Source: Williamsia maris
Lineage (GTDB): Bacteria; Actinomycetota; Actinomycetes; Mycobacteriales; Mycobacteriaceae
Assembly (NCBI RefSeq): GCF_024171815.1
Contig: NZ_JAMTCJ010000001.1
Coordinates: 186,001-250,000, forward strand
Reading direction: 5' to 3'
DNA: 64,000 nucleotides
Shown here: positions 47,424 to 56,850 of the stretch, piece after piece
How the letters are laid out: the number at the start of each line of letters is the position of its first letter
Position numbering within the stretch: position 1 is the stretch's first letter
Made by a program: the position numbers and the translations under genes
Notes under the pieces: generated by a model
What the model was told of the DNA's origin: nothing
Databases searched by the model: none
What the model saw: only the letters and a program-made list of their open reading frames with translations

Positions 47424-48856
47424 GCGACCGAACGCATCTCGCGGATGGCCGGGCGGATCGCCGCGAGCAGGTCCGACGCACCGATGGGAGCGCCCGCGGA
47501 GGTGTCGTCGTCCCCTCGCGCGGCGAGGATGGCGGCGTGCGCGTGGACCCGCGCGGCCGACGCGGCGGCCACCCGGGCGGTGAGGCCGGCGGCGAGCAGG
47601 GCACCCGCCAGACCCGACAGCACGTCGCCGGCGCCCGCGGTCGCCGCCCAGGAGGCGCCCGCGTCGTTGACCAACACCGGCCCGGCCCCGTCGGCCACGA
47701 CGGTGATGCGGCCCTTGAGCAGGACCGTGGCACCGAGCCGCGTGGCGAGGTCGGTGACGGCGGTGACGCGGTCGGAGCCCACCGGGGCGCCGGCCAGCCG
47801 CGCGAACTCACCCGCGTGCGGGGTGAGCAGGGTCGGCGCCTCGCGCTGCTGCACCCAGTCGAGATGCGCTGCGAGAACGGTCAACCCGTCGGCGTCGACC
47901 AGCACCGGGAGATCGGTCGCGAGGATGCTGTGCACCTTGTCGGCGGCGTCGTCGTCGGTGCCCGCCCCGGGCCCGATGACCCACGCCTGCACACGCCCAG
48001 CGGAGTCCAGGTCCGGTGCGGCGACGACCTCGGGGTGGCGCGAGAGGATGTCGCCGGCGGCCGTGCCGACATAGCGGACCATGCCCGAGGTGGCGGCGAC
48101 CGCGGCGCCGGTGCAGAGCATTGCCGCGCCGGGGAACCTGTCGGAGCCGGCGATGATCCCGGTGACACCCTGGGAATACTTGTCGTCCGCCGGTCCCGGG
48201 ACCGGCCAGTTCGTGGCGACGTCGTGGTCGTCGAGGGCGACCATCCGCGCGCCGGGTACATCGATGCCGATGTCGACGCACTCGACCCGACCGCACTGGT
48301 CGGCGGCCAGGATGTGCGCGCGGCGTCGGGCGCCGAAGGTGACGGTCACCGCGGCGTGCACCGACGGGTCGTGCACGACGCCGGTGTCGGCGTCGACGCC
48401 CGACGGGATGTCCACGGCCACGACCGGCGCGCGCACGTGCTCGAAAACTGCTGCGGCCGCGGGGCGCAGGGGGCCGGAGCCACCGAGACCCACCACCCCG
48501 TCGACGACCAGGTCGAGATCGTGTCCGAGAGCGTCGACGACACGACCACCGGCGCGGCGGAAGGCGGCGAGACCGGCGGCGTGCGCGCGGTCGGGCGCGA
48601 GCAGCACCGCGGTGACGGCCACTCCGCGGGCGCGCAGGTTCGCCCCGGCGAACAGGGCGTCGCCACCGTTGTCGCCGGCACCGACGACGAGTCCGACGCG
48701 CGATCCGTACACCGCACCGCGGCGAGCGCGGAGTTCGGCCGCGACCACCCCGGCGAGACCGGCGGCGGCCCGTCGCATCAGGACACCGGACGCCAGCAGG
48801 TCGCCCGTCGCCGCCTCGGCGGCACGGATCTCGTCGGCGGAGTGGTAGCCGAGCAC
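47420..48856 (-). CDS. nnrD: Bifunctional NAD(P)HX epimerase/dehydratase
   Basis: 478 aa. The N-terminal YjeF_N epimerase part (MLGYHSADEIRAAEAAT, VVGAGDNGGDALFAG, DIPSGVDADTG) is followed by the C-terminal ADP/ATP-dependent dehydratase (GPGAGTDDDAADK, LLTPHAGEFARLAG, ASWAATAGAGDVLSGLAGALLA). It repairs hydrated NAD(P)H. Glycine- and alanine-rich, as usual in this lineage. Confidence 0.94.
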   Translation of the reverse strand: MLGYHSADEIRAAEAATGDLLASGVLMRRAAAGLAGVVAAELRARRGAVYGSRVGLVVGAGDNGGDALFAGANLRARGVAVTAVLLAPDRAHAAGLAAFRRAGGRVVDALGHDLDLVVDGVVGLGGSGPLRPAAAAVFEHVRAPVVAVDIPSGVDADTGVVHDPSVHAAVTVTFGARRRAHILAADQCGRVECVDIGIDVPGARMVALDDHDVATNWPVPGPADDKYSQGVTGIIAGSDRFPGAAMLCTGAAVAATSGMVRYVGTAAGDILSRHPEVVAAPDLDSAGRVQAWVIGPGAGTDDDAADKVHSILATDLPVLVDADGLTVLAAHLDWVQQREAPTLLTPHAGEFARLAGAPVGSDRVTAVTDLATRLGATVLLKGRITVVADGAGPVLVNDAGASWAATAGAGDVLSGLAGALLAAGLTARVAAASAARVHAHAAILAARGDDDTSAGAPIGASDLLAAIRPAIREMRSVA

Positions 48857-48860
48857 GGCC

Positions 48861-50723
48861 CTACTCCACCGTCACGGACTTGGCGAGGTTGCGCGGCTTG
48901 TCGACGTCGTAGCCGCGCGCCTGGGCGACCGCCGCGGCGAACACCTGCAGTGGGACGGTCGAGACCAGCGGCTGCAGCAACGTCGGGACACGCGGGATCT
49001 GGATGAGGTGGTCGGCGAACGCACCGACCGCCACGTCGTCGTCCTCGGCGATCACGATGGTCCGTGCGCCGCGCGCCTGGATCTCGCGGATGTTGCTGAC
49101 CATCTTCGAGTGCAGCAGCGGCCGGCCACTGGCCGACGGCATCACGATGATGACGGGCAGACCGTCCTCGATCAGCGCGATCGGCCCGTGCTTGAGCTCA
49201 CCGGCGGCGAACCCCTCGGCGTGCATGTAGGCCAGCTCCTTGAGCTTGAGCGCTCCCTCGAGCGCCACCGGGTAGCCGACGTGCCTGCCGATGAACAGCA
49301 CCGTCGGGCTGGTCGCCAGCGAACGGGCCAGCGCGCGAACCGGTTCGACGGTGGCCAACACCTGTTCGACAGCCGCCGGCATGGCCTCCAGCTCGGCGAA
49401 CTCACGGGCAACCTCGTCGGGGTACTTCGTACCGCGGGCCTGCGCGAGCGCCAGACCGACGAGGTAGGCCGCCGCGATCTGCGCCAGGAAGCACTTGGTC
49501 GACGCGACGCCGATCTCCGGGCCGGCGTGGGTGTAGAGCACGGCGTCGGACTCGCGCGGGATCTGCGCACCGTTGGTGTTGCAGATGGCCAGGACGCGGG
49601 CCTTCTGCTCCTTGGCGTGTCGCACCGCCTCGAGGGTGTCGGCGGTCTCCCCCGACTGCGAGATGGCCACGACGAGGGTGGACCGGTCGAGAACCGGGTC
49701 GCGATAGCGGAACTCGCTGGCGAGTTCGACCTCGACCGGCAGGCGGGTCCAGTGCTCGATCGCGTACTTGGCCAGCAGACCGGCGTGGTACGCCGTACCG
49801 CAGGCCACGACGAACACCTTGTCGATGTCGCGGAGGTCCTGGTCGGTGATGCGCTGTTCGTCGAGGACGATGCGCCCGTTCTCGAAGTGACCGACCAGGG
49901 TGTCGGCGAGCGCCTGCGGCTGCTCGGCGATCTCCTTGAGCATGAAGAAGTCGTGACCGCCCTTCTCGGCGGCGGCGAGATCCCAGTCGATGTGGAACGG
50001 CTTGCCCTCCTGCGGCGTGCCGTCGAACGAGGTGATCGTGTAGCTGTCGGCGGTGATGACGACGACCTGGTCGTGGCCGAGCTCGACCGCCTCGCGGGTG
50101 TGCTCGATGAACGCGGCGACATCCGAGCCGACGAACATCTCGCCCTCGCCGACACCGACCACCAGCGGGGTGGACCGGCGGGCGGCGACGATCGTGCCGG
50201 GGTGGTCGGAGTGCGTGAACACCAGGGTGAACGCGCCCTCGAGTCGGCCCAGCACGGCGTAGGCGCTGGCCACGAAGTCACCGGCGTTCTCGCCGGAGGC
50301 GTACTCGAGGTCGAGCATGTGCACCGCGGTCTCGGTGTCGGTGTCGGAGCCGAACTCGATCCCGGCGCGCTCGACCTCCGCGCGCAACGCGGCGTAGTTC
50401 TCGATGATCCCGTTGTGGACCACCGCGAACTTGCCGTCCCGGCTGGTGTGGGGGTGGGCGTTGCGGTCGGTGGGACGGCCGTGGGTGGCCCACCGGGTGT
50501 GCCCCATGCCGCTGGTCCCGGCGAATTCACTGCGCCCGACGGTCGCCAACTGCTTGTCCAGGTTCTCCAGACGGCCGGCCTTCTTCTCCACCGCGGTGTG
50601 ACCGTGGCCGTCGAGGATGGCGACCCCGGCCGAGTCGTACCCGCGGTACTCCATCCGCCGGAGAGCCTCGACGACGATCTCGAGAGCATCCCGGTTTCCC
50701 ACGTATCCGACGATTCCGCACAT
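48861..50723 (-). CDS. glmS: Glutamine-fructose-6-phosphate aminotransferase
   Basis: 620 aa. Cys2 (MCGIVGYVGN) is the glutaminase nucleophile. Two SIS sugar domains follow (SGETADTLEAVRHAK and FIGRHVGYPVALEGALKLKEL), ending KPRNLAKSVTVE. It makes glucosamine-6-phosphate, the first step to UDP-GlcNAc; glmM lies close by. A -10 hexamer lies 7 nt before ATG, so the mRNA is probably leaderless and no glmS ribozyme is expected or seen. Confidence 0.97.
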   Translation of the reverse strand: MCGIVGYVGNRDALEIVVEALRRMEYRGYDSAGVAILDGHGHTAVEKKAGRLENLDKQLATVGRSEFAGTSGMGHTRWATHGRPTDRNAHPHTSRDGKFAVVHNGIIENYAALRAEVERAGIEFGSDTDTETAVHMLDLEYASGENAGDFVASAYAVLGRLEGAFTLVFTHSDHPGTIVAARRSTPLVVGVGEGEMFVGSDVAAFIEHTREAVELGHDQVVVITADSYTITSFDGTPQEGKPFHIDWDLAAAEKGGHDFFMLKEIAEQPQALADTLVGHFENGRIVLDEQRITDQDLRDIDKVFVVACGTAYHAGLLAKYAIEHWTRLPVEVELASEFRYRDPVLDRSTLVVAISQSGETADTLEAVRHAKEQKARVLAICNTNGAQIPRESDAVLYTHAGPEIGVASTKCFLAQIAAAYLVGLALAQARGTKYPDEVAREFAELEAMPAAVEQVLATVEPVRALARSLATSPTVLFIGRHVGYPVALEGALKLKELAYMHAEGFAAGELKHGPIALIEDGLPVIIVMPSASGRPLLHSKMVSNIREIQARGARTIVIAEDDDVAVGAFADHLIQIPRVPTLLQPLVSTVPLQVFAAAVAQARGYDVDKPRNLAKSVTVE

Positions 50724-50730
50724 TCGTCAC

Positions 50731-50736
50731 AGGGTA
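50731..50736 (-). promoter_or_regulatory. -10 element TACCCT, leaderless glmS
   Basis: Minus-strand TACCCT ends 7 nt before the glmS ATG. Confidence 0.5.
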
Positions 50737-50774
50737 CTGGGGGTAGGACCGTCCGATCTGCTCCCCTGGTGCCA

Positions 50775-50780
50775 TAGGGT
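50775..50780 (+). promoter_or_regulatory. -10 element TAGGGT, leaderless hydrolase gene
   Basis: TAGGGT ends 7 nt before GTG 50788. With the glmS -10 it makes a compact divergent promoter pair in 64 bp. Confidence 0.45.
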
Positions 50781-50787
50781 CGTGTGG

Positions 50788-51633
50788 GTGACCTCGGTGA
50801 AGAAGTTGTTCGGGCAGCTACAGCGACGTGGACCACATCGTGTCCTGCGCGGTGACATGGCCATCGTCGGTCTGCCCGGGGTGGTCTACACCCCCGAATC
50901 CGGTACGAACCTGCCCGGTATCGCGTTCGGCCACGGCTGGTTGACCCGCAGCAAGCAGTACATCGACACCCTCGAGCACCTCGCCTCGTGGGGGATCGTC
51001 GTGGCCGTACCCGACACCGAGCGCGGTCCGTTGGCGTCCGACCGTGCGCTCGCCGCGGACCTGGAGACCGCGTTGCAGGTGATCAGCAGCGTGCGCCTGG
51101 GATCCGGCGACATCACGGTGCACCCCGAGCGACTCGGGTTGGCCGGCCACGGGCTCGGCGCGTCGGCCGCGGTGCTCGCCGCGGGCAACTCGTCGCGCGC
51201 CAAGGCGTTGGCCGCCCTGTTCCCCGCCCCCACCAGTCCCGCGGTGCTGCCCGCCGCGCACCGGGCTCGGGTGCCCGCCCTGATCCTGGCCGCGCCCAAG
51301 GATCTCGACGGTGTGACGTCGAACGCACTCGCACTGCGCAACGCGCTGCAGGGTGACGGCGTGTCGCTGCGGACGGTGCCCAAGTCGACCAACCGCGGGC
51401 TCGCGGAGGGTTTCAGCATCCGAAAACGCCTCGGCGACGGTTCCGACGACAAGAAGACCCAGCGGGCCTCACGCGCGGTGCTCGCGGGATTCCTGCTGGC
51501 CCATCTCGGACCGGACAAGACCTACTCCGACTTCGGCGACCCCTCGACGGCGCTCGGGAAGCTGCAGACCGTCGACCCTGCGACCGCGGAGATCGAGGAT
51601 CTCGATCCCGTCAGTCGTCTGCTTCGTCGCTGA
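50788..51633 (+). CDS. Dienelactone-hydrolase-like alpha/beta hydrolase
   Basis: 281 aa starting VTSVKKLFGQLQRRGPHRVLRGDMA. GIAFGHGWLTRSKQY resembles the oxyanion region and RLGLAGHGLGASAAVL the nucleophile elbow, but the elbow reads GHGLG with Gly where Ser or Cys is normal. So catalysis may be lost or use another residue. Mycobacterial homologues sit next to glmS too (Rv3438 place). Its end overlaps the convergent small gene by 23 bp. Confidence 0.8.
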   Translation: MTSVKKLFGQLQRRGPHRVLRGDMAIVGLPGVVYTPESGTNLPGIAFGHGWLTRSKQYIDTLEHLASWGIVVAVPDTERGPLASDRALAADLETALQVISSVRLGSGDITVHPERLGLAGHGLGASAAVLAAGNSSRAKALAALFPAPTSPAVLPAAHRARVPALILAAPKDLDGVTSNALALRNALQGDGVSLRTVPKSTNRGLAEGFSIRKRLGDGSDDKKTQRASRAVLAGFLLAHLGPDKTYSDFGDPSTALGKLQTVDPATAEIEDLDPVSRLLRR

Positions 51634-51769
51634 CGGTCGTCTGACCGTCCTCGTCGACGACTGCGTCGTCGGCGCGCGACTGTCTGCGTCTCGCGTGGGT
51701 GGCGCGGAGCGCGGTGAGGTCGGCGACCGCACGGTCGGCGGTCGCCTCGATCTGATCGGCCGGCCTCAT
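51611..51769 (-). CDS. Small acidic protein, function unknown
   Basis: 52 aa starting MRPADQIEATADRAVADLTAL and ending in an acidic tail (VSDEADD). ATG overlaps the stop of the gene before it (ATGA), and third codon positions are almost all G or C, as in real genes here. Predicted helical, no membrane segment. It overlaps the convergent hydrolase by 23 bp. It may be a partner of the WXG100-like proteins upstream. Confidence 0.55.
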   Translation of the reverse strand: MRPADQIEATADRAVADLTALRATHARRRQSRADDAVVDEDGQTTVSDEADD

Positions 51770-53046
51770 CGGTCACCCGCCAACGCGAGTCCACCGCCGT
51801 CATCGGGGTCCGGACGACCCCGAGACTGCTCACGGTCACGCTGACGCGGACCCACCGACGGGACGCCCCACGCCTCTGCGGTGCCCGGTGACGGCGGGTC
51901 GGCGGTATATGTCGACGGTGACCGGTCGTCGGTGTCCGGCGACAGGACGGCGGCGGGCACCTCCGGCACCGTCTCCGACTCGAAACCTCGAACTGTCGGT
52001 GACGACGGCTCGACGCCGAGCAGCGGTTGCGGTGCCACGGGCACCGGTACGACAGCGGTCGGCGCGATCGGATCGGTTGCGCGCGAGGAGCCCTCGCCCA
52101 CGGAGGCCTCCGGCTCGGTGCGCCCGGGGACGATCGGCACGATCGCACGGTCGTCGCCGTCAGGGCCGTCGCCCAGGTCGCTGCCTGCGTTGATGAGGTG
52201 GGTCAGCACCGCCCCCACACCTCCGGTCGCGGCGGTGCCCACCGACGACGCGGCCGCGATGGCGGCACCGGCGATCGTCGCGCCTGCCGAGATGGCGGCG
52301 ACGACGACATCCGGATCGGGCCCGCCCCGACCGCGACCGCCGCCCGCCGTCGGGGTGACGACGATGTCGGTGCGACGGCGCGCGCGAGGGTCCCGTCGCG
52401 GACCCGAACGCTGCCCGGGTCGGAGGCTCGCCCGCGGTCCGATCTCGTGCGGTGCGGGCAGCGCCCGGAACGAGTCGGTGAGGGTGGCCAGGATCGCCGC
52501 GGCGGCGGCATCGACCACGTCCATGGTGCGGGTGAACAGTTCGACCGCGCCGACGATGTCGGCCCGGTACGGTTCGGGGTCGGCGGCGACGTCCTCGGCA
52601 CTGATGGTCGACATGGGTTGTCCCGCAACGTTGTCGGCCTGCAGCATCGCCAGCGTCCGATGCTTCGACCCCTGCACCCGCCCCAGAGCGGTGGCCGCGG
52701 CGGTGACGGTCGCCGACACCGTGCGTACCCCGTCGACCACATCGCTCGCCGTCCGGAGATGCGTACCGACCGCCGCGTCGGCCGCTTCGGCCGCCGCACC
52801 GTGCCAGACGGTTGCGAGCCCACGACGGACGTCATGGGCGGAGTCGACCGCGCCGCCCAGCGTGACGATGACGTCGTCGAGCATGACGGCGTCATCGGCG
52901 AGCGCGGTCAGGTCGATGCTGTCGGTCGCGGCGAATCGGGCGGCGATCGCCGCATCGCCCGGTACGGCGACACCGACCTGCGCCGCGATGGCGCGCACGT
53001 CGGAGAAGTACTGCAGGCCGGCGAGCGCGGCCGCGCGGGTGGTCAC
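51766..53046 (-). CDS. Large WXG100/ESX-associated-like Ala-Pro-rich protein (Rv3439c-like)
   Basis: 426 aa. The first about 190 residues are helical and Ala-rich (AALAGLQYFSDVRAIAAQV...TVWHGAAAEAADAAVGTHL), like a WXG/PPE-style four-helix bundle with W-H-G at the turn. Then come a basic linker, a small-residue hydrophobic stretch (VVAAISAGATIAGAAIAAASSVGTAATGG) and a Pro-rich disordered tail. Such ESX-4-neighbourhood proteins are probable type VII substrates or toxins without a recognised enzyme domain. GTG overlaps the preceding gene (GTGA). Confidence 0.65.
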   Translation of the reverse strand: MTTRAAALAGLQYFSDVRAIAAQVGVAVPGDAAIAARFAATDSIDLTALADDAVMLDDVIVTLGGAVDSAHDVRRGLATVWHGAAAEAADAAVGTHLRTASDVVDGVRTVSATVTAAATALGRVQGSKHRTLAMLQADNVAGQPMSTISAEDVAADPEPYRADIVGAVELFTRTMDVVDAAAAAILATLTDSFRALPAPHEIGPRASLRPGQRSGPRRDPRARRRTDIVVTPTAGGGRGRGGPDPDVVVAAISAGATIAGAAIAAASSVGTAATGGVGAVLTHLINAGSDLGDGPDGDDRAIVPIVPGRTEPEASVGEGSSRATDPIAPTAVVPVPVAPQPLLGVEPSSPTVRGFESETVPEVPAAVLSPDTDDRSPSTYTADPPSPGTAEAWGVPSVGPRQRDREQSRGRPDPDDGGGLALAGDR

Positions 53047-53357
53047 GGCGCCCCGCGGACGGCGCGTATCGCCGTCCCGACATCGGCGTCGGTCGAGTGC
53101 AGGGCGCGCGCGGCCACATCGAGGTGGTCGACGAGTTCCGCGACGGATCCCGCCATCGCGTCGACGACGGCGCTCAGATCGCGCATGCCCGCGGTGTAGG
53201 CGACTCCGTGTTCGCGGAGATCGGCCGCGACCGAGTGGGGACCGAAACGCGCCGCGTCGGTCTCGGCGACGGCGCGGGTCAGCGCGTCGACGGCTGCGTC
53301 GAGACGATGTCCGACAGCGACGACCCCCGACGGATCGATCCGAATCCCATCACTCAC
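53043..53357 (-). CDS. Small WXG100-like / ESX target protein (Rv3440c-like)
   Basis: 104 aa from GTG 53357, a two-helix protein (GVVAVGHRLDAAVDALTRAVAETDAARFG and YTAGMRDLSAVVDAMAGSVAELVDHLDVAARALHSTD). There is no W-x-G at the turn, but size, pairing and coupling with the larger protein match ESX-secretion helper pairs. Residues before 53357 are not of this type. Confidence 0.65.
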   Translation of the reverse strand: MSDGIRIDPSGVVAVGHRLDAAVDALTRAVAETDAARFGPHSVAADLREHGVAYTAGMRDLSAVVDAMAGSVAELVDHLDVAARALHSTDADVGTAIRAVRGAP

Positions 53358-53472
53358 ACCGAACCCCCTGACCACGGCGTCGTCGTCCGCGCCCTGGACC
53401 ATCTGACGCACCCACGACTCGATCGGTTCCGGTCGTCGGTGCCCGATTGTCCGTTTCGGGCGACTGATCGGG

Positions 53473-54186
53473 TCAGATTATCGCGAGGGAGGCGACCGCG
53501 CCCAGGAGTCCGTCGGGTCGCTGGTATGTGGGCAGCGGCTCGACGTGCGCGAACGCGCATCCGATCGCACGAGCACCGCCGTCGGCCTCGACACTGTCGC
53601 CGACCATCAGGGCCCGCTCGGGGGCCACACCGAGGTCGTCGAGTGCGGCGGTGAAGATTCCCGCGTCGGGTTTGATGATCCCGACCTCGTGGGACAGGGC
53701 CCACGCTCCGACGAGGTGGTCCCAGCCGTGCAGGGCGAACACCGGTCGCAGGTCGAAGGCGATGTTGCTGACGACGCCGACCGCCACATCCAGTTCGGCC
53801 AGCAGGGTGAGCACCTCGCCCGTGTCGGGATAGGGCTGCCAGGACTCCGGGTCGGCGACCCGCGCGTACAGCGACTCCGCGTGGCCGGGTGCCGTCAGCC
53901 CGGACGCGCGCAGGATCGCGAGGTACGCCGTTCGATGCAGTCCCGGATCCAGGTCGCGGCGGTGCCAGGCGTCGGTCGACTCGGCGTCGAGTTCGGCCGG
54001 GACGCCGGTGGGCGCGGTCATCCGTCGCATCAGCTCCGCCTGCAACGCCCCGTCGATCGGGTTGCCCACCGCATCGTGCAGCTCGGCGAACCAGTCGTCG
54101 CGCTCGGTCAGACGGAACAGCGTCCCGGAGAAGTCGAAGAGGACCGCGTCGTGGTTCAGGTCCGCATTCATCGCTCCGCCGTTCAT
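53473..54186 (-). CDS. HAD-superfamily hydrolase with atypical motif I
   Basis: 237 aa. Motif I is [10 protein letters not shown]: the usual DxD is DxS, so the general acid/base Asp is missing. Motif II is GVVSNI, motif III is the Lys of GIIKPDAG, motif IV is [12 protein letters not shown]. The cap region (residues about 20-110) is helical. A dehalogenase- or phosphonatase-like or altered phosphatase role is possible. ATG 54186 overlaps the glmM stop (ATGA); ATG 54171 is an alternative. Confidence 0.78.
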   Translation of the reverse strand: MNGGAMNADLNHDAVLFDFSGTLFRLTERDDWFAELHDAVGNPIDGALQAELMRRMTAPTGVPAELDAESTDAWHRRDLDPGLHRTAYLAILRASGLTAPGHAESLYARVADPESWQPYPDTGEVLTLLAELDVAVGVVSNIAFDLRPVFALHGWDHLVGAWALSHEVGIIKPDAGIFTAALDDLGVAPERALMVGDSVEADGGARAIGCAFAHVEPLPTYQRPDGLLGAVASLAII

Positions 54187-55535
54187 CGACCGACCGCGCC
54201 GACGACGTCGGCGATCCGCCCGGCAACCTCTTTCGCGTGGGGCTCGGTGGTCGCCTCGACCATCACCCGCACCAGCTGCTCGGTTCCCGACGGGCGCAAC
54301 AGGACTCGGCCCTGCTCCCCCAGCTCGACCTCGGCGGCGAGCACGGCCTGCTGCACCGACTCGGCGATGGCCACCGAGTGCTTGTCGAGCACCGGCACGT
54401 TGATGAGAACCTGCGGCAGCGCGGTGATCACCGACGCCAGCTCCGCGAGCGAACGACCGGTGGCCGCCATCCGCGCCATCAGCGTGAGACCGGTGAGGAT
54501 TCCGTCGCCGGTCGTGGCGAACGACGGCAGGACGACGTGGCCGGACTGCTCTCCCCCGAGACTGAACGAGCCGCTGCGCAACTCCTCGAGAACGTAGCGG
54601 TCGCCGACCCCGGTGGTACGCACCGTGATCCCGGCCGAGCGCATCGCGATGTGCAGACCGAGGTTGCTCATCACCGTGGCCACGAGGGTGTCGGCGACAA
54701 GTGAGCCGGAGTCCTTCATCGCGAGCGCGAGGACGGCGAGGATCGCGTCGCCGTCGACGACCGCGCCGGTGTGATCGACCGCGAGACACCGATCGGCGTC
54801 ACCGTCGTGGGCCAGGCCGAGATCGGCCCCGTGTTCGAGGACCGCCGCCCGGACCACGTCGAGGTGCGTGGACCCGCAGCGGTCGTTGATGTTGAGGCCG
54901 TCGGGTGCGGCGTTGATGGCGATGACCCGCGCGCCCGCGGCCCGATAGGCCTCCGGTGCCGTCGCGCTCGCGGCTCCGTGGGCGCAGTCGACGACCACGG
55001 TGACGCCGTCGAGCCGGGTGGGGACGGTCTGGGCCAGGTGCGCCAGGTAGGGCACTTCGGGGTCGACGGCGTCGGCGATCCGGCCGATGTCGGATCCGAC
55101 CGGACCGGTCGCGGTCCACGCCGACGCGGGATCGGCCATCGCCGACTCGATCTGCGCCTCGAGGTCGTCGGGCAGCTTGTGCCCGCCGGCGGCGAAGAGC
55201 TTGACGCCATTGTCCGGCATGGGATTGTGCGAGGCCGAGATCATCACGCCGAACGCCGCACCGTGGTGCGCGGTCAGGAACGCGACGGCCGGGGTCGGCA
55301 GCACACCGACCCTGAGGGCGTCGACGCCGGAGGCGGCCAGACCCGCGCAGACGGCGGCTTCGAGCATCTCGCCCGAGGCGCGTGGATCGCGTCCCACCAC
55401 GGCGACGGCCCGACCGTCACCGGCCGTCGGGCCCAACACCCGTGCGGCCGAGCGCGCGATCTCCAGCGCGAGAGCCGGGGTGAGGTCGACGTTCGCGAGT
55501 CCGCGAACACCGTCGGTACCGAAGAGTCGTCCCAT
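54183..55535 (-). CDS. glmM: Phosphoglucosamine mutase
   Basis: 450 aa. Starts [15 protein letters not shown]; phosphoserine loop [13 protein letters not shown]; metal-binding DGDADR ([14 protein letters not shown]); C-terminal [15 protein letters not shown] phosphate-binding loop. It converts glucosamine-6-P to glucosamine-1-P after GlmS. It is downstream of rpsI, after two hairpins. Confidence 0.97.
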   Translation of the reverse strand: MGRLFGTDGVRGLANVDLTPALALEIARSAARVLGPTAGDGRAVAVVGRDPRASGEMLEAAVCAGLAASGVDALRVGVLPTPAVAFLTAHHGAAFGVMISASHNPMPDNGVKLFAAGGHKLPDDLEAQIESAMADPASAWTATGPVGSDIGRIADAVDPEVPYLAHLAQTVPTRLDGVTVVVDCAHGAASATAPEAYRAAGARVIAINAAPDGLNINDRCGSTHLDVVRAAVLEHGADLGLAHDGDADRCLAVDHTGAVVDGDAILAVLALAMKDSGSLVADTLVATVMSNLGLHIAMRSAGITVRTTGVGDRYVLEELRSGSFSLGGEQSGHVVLPSFATTGDGILTGLTLMARMAATGRSLAELASVITALPQVLINVPVLDKHSVAIAESVQQAVLAAEVELGEQGRVLLRPSGTEQLVRVMVEATTEPHAKEVAGRIADVVGAVGR

Positions 55536-55570
55536 CGACGTTGTTCCCCCTCATTCGTCTTCGAGGATGC

Positions 55571-55598
55571 GATGCGCCGGTGGCGACACCGGCGCATC
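55571..55598. terminator. Perfect 12-bp hairpin with GNRA-type loop upstream of glmM
   Basis: GATGCGCCGGTG (55571-55582), loop GCGA, CACCGGCGCATC (55587-55598). It is 36 bp before the glmM start, in the glmM leader on the minus strand. Confidence 0.65.
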
Positions 55599-55617
55599 GA
55601 GGTGACCGTGAACGCAG

Positions 55618-55655
55618 ACGAGCAGGTGTCCAGACGTTCCTGAACACCTGCTCGT
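55618..55655 (-). terminator. Terminator hairpin after rpsI
   Basis: ACGAGCAGGTGT (55618-55629) pairs with ACACCTGCTCGT (55644-55655). It is 42 nt past the rpsI stop. Confidence 0.75.
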
Positions 55656-55696
55656 TGCCACGACCTACAGCAAGGATCCGCGCGTGAGCGCCGGGA

Positions 55697-56250
<554 letters not shown>

Positions 56251-56254
<4 letters not shown>

Positions 56255-56694
56255 TGGGACACCTGCTTGATCTCGAAGGGAGCGGGGCTCTGCGCCACGT
56301 GCGGATGATCCGGGCCTGCGTAGACCTTGAGCTTGCTGCTCATGGCGCGACCCAGCTTGGTCTTGGGGAGCATGCCGACGACGGCCTTCTCGATCACGCG
56401 CGTGGGCTGCGTTGCGAGCAACTCGGCCGTGGTGCGCGAGGAGAGTCCACCCGGGTGACCCGAGTGCCGGTAGTTGAGCTTGCGCTCCGCCTTGTTGCTG
56501 GTCAGGACGACCTTCTCGGCGTTGATGATGACGACGAAATCGCCGCCGTCCATGTGGGGGGCGTAGGTCGCCTTGTGCTTGCCGCGCAAGAGCGTGGCGA
56601 CCTGCACGGCGAGGCGGCCGAGCACCACGTCGGTGGCGTCGATGACATGCCACGCGTGCGTGATGTCACCGGCCTTGGGGGTATAGGTGGACAC
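56251..56694 (-). CDS. rplM: 50S ribosomal protein L13
   Basis: 147 aa starting [29 protein letters not shown], with [23 protein letters not shown] and the basic [18 protein letters not shown]. It is first in the rplM-rpsI operon, under a good vegetative promoter. Confidence 0.98.
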
Positions 56695-56801
56695 AGGTGT
56701 GATCCGTTCCGTGTGATCGGGGCTGGTCAGATACGACGGCGGGGTGCTCCCGGCGACCAGTGGGGACCCGGGACCCGGTGTGTGCCGCGTACCAGCGGTC
56801 C

Positions 56802-56830
56802 AGAGTACGTGTCGGGGTCTGACCAGTCAA
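56802..56830 (-). promoter_or_regulatory. Vegetative promoter of rplM-rpsI
   Basis: Minus strand TTGACT (56825-56830), 17-bp spacer, TACTCT (56802-56807). It gives a leader of about 100 nt before rplM. L13 autoregulation could act there, but no clear site was seen. Confidence 0.65.
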
Positions 56831-56850
56831 AATGCTCGCCACGGACGCGT

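Noticed and set aside
48724-50787. glmS ribozyme in the glmS leader
   Set aside because: The gap upstream of glmS is only 64 bp and its -10 is 7 nt from ATG, leaving no room for a leader RNA.
51469-51732. 87-aa minus-strand ORF overlapping the hydrolase end
   Set aside because: Ser/Thr/Arg-rich alternative frame; the 52-aa frame at 51611-51769 has the ATGA coupling and proper codon bias.
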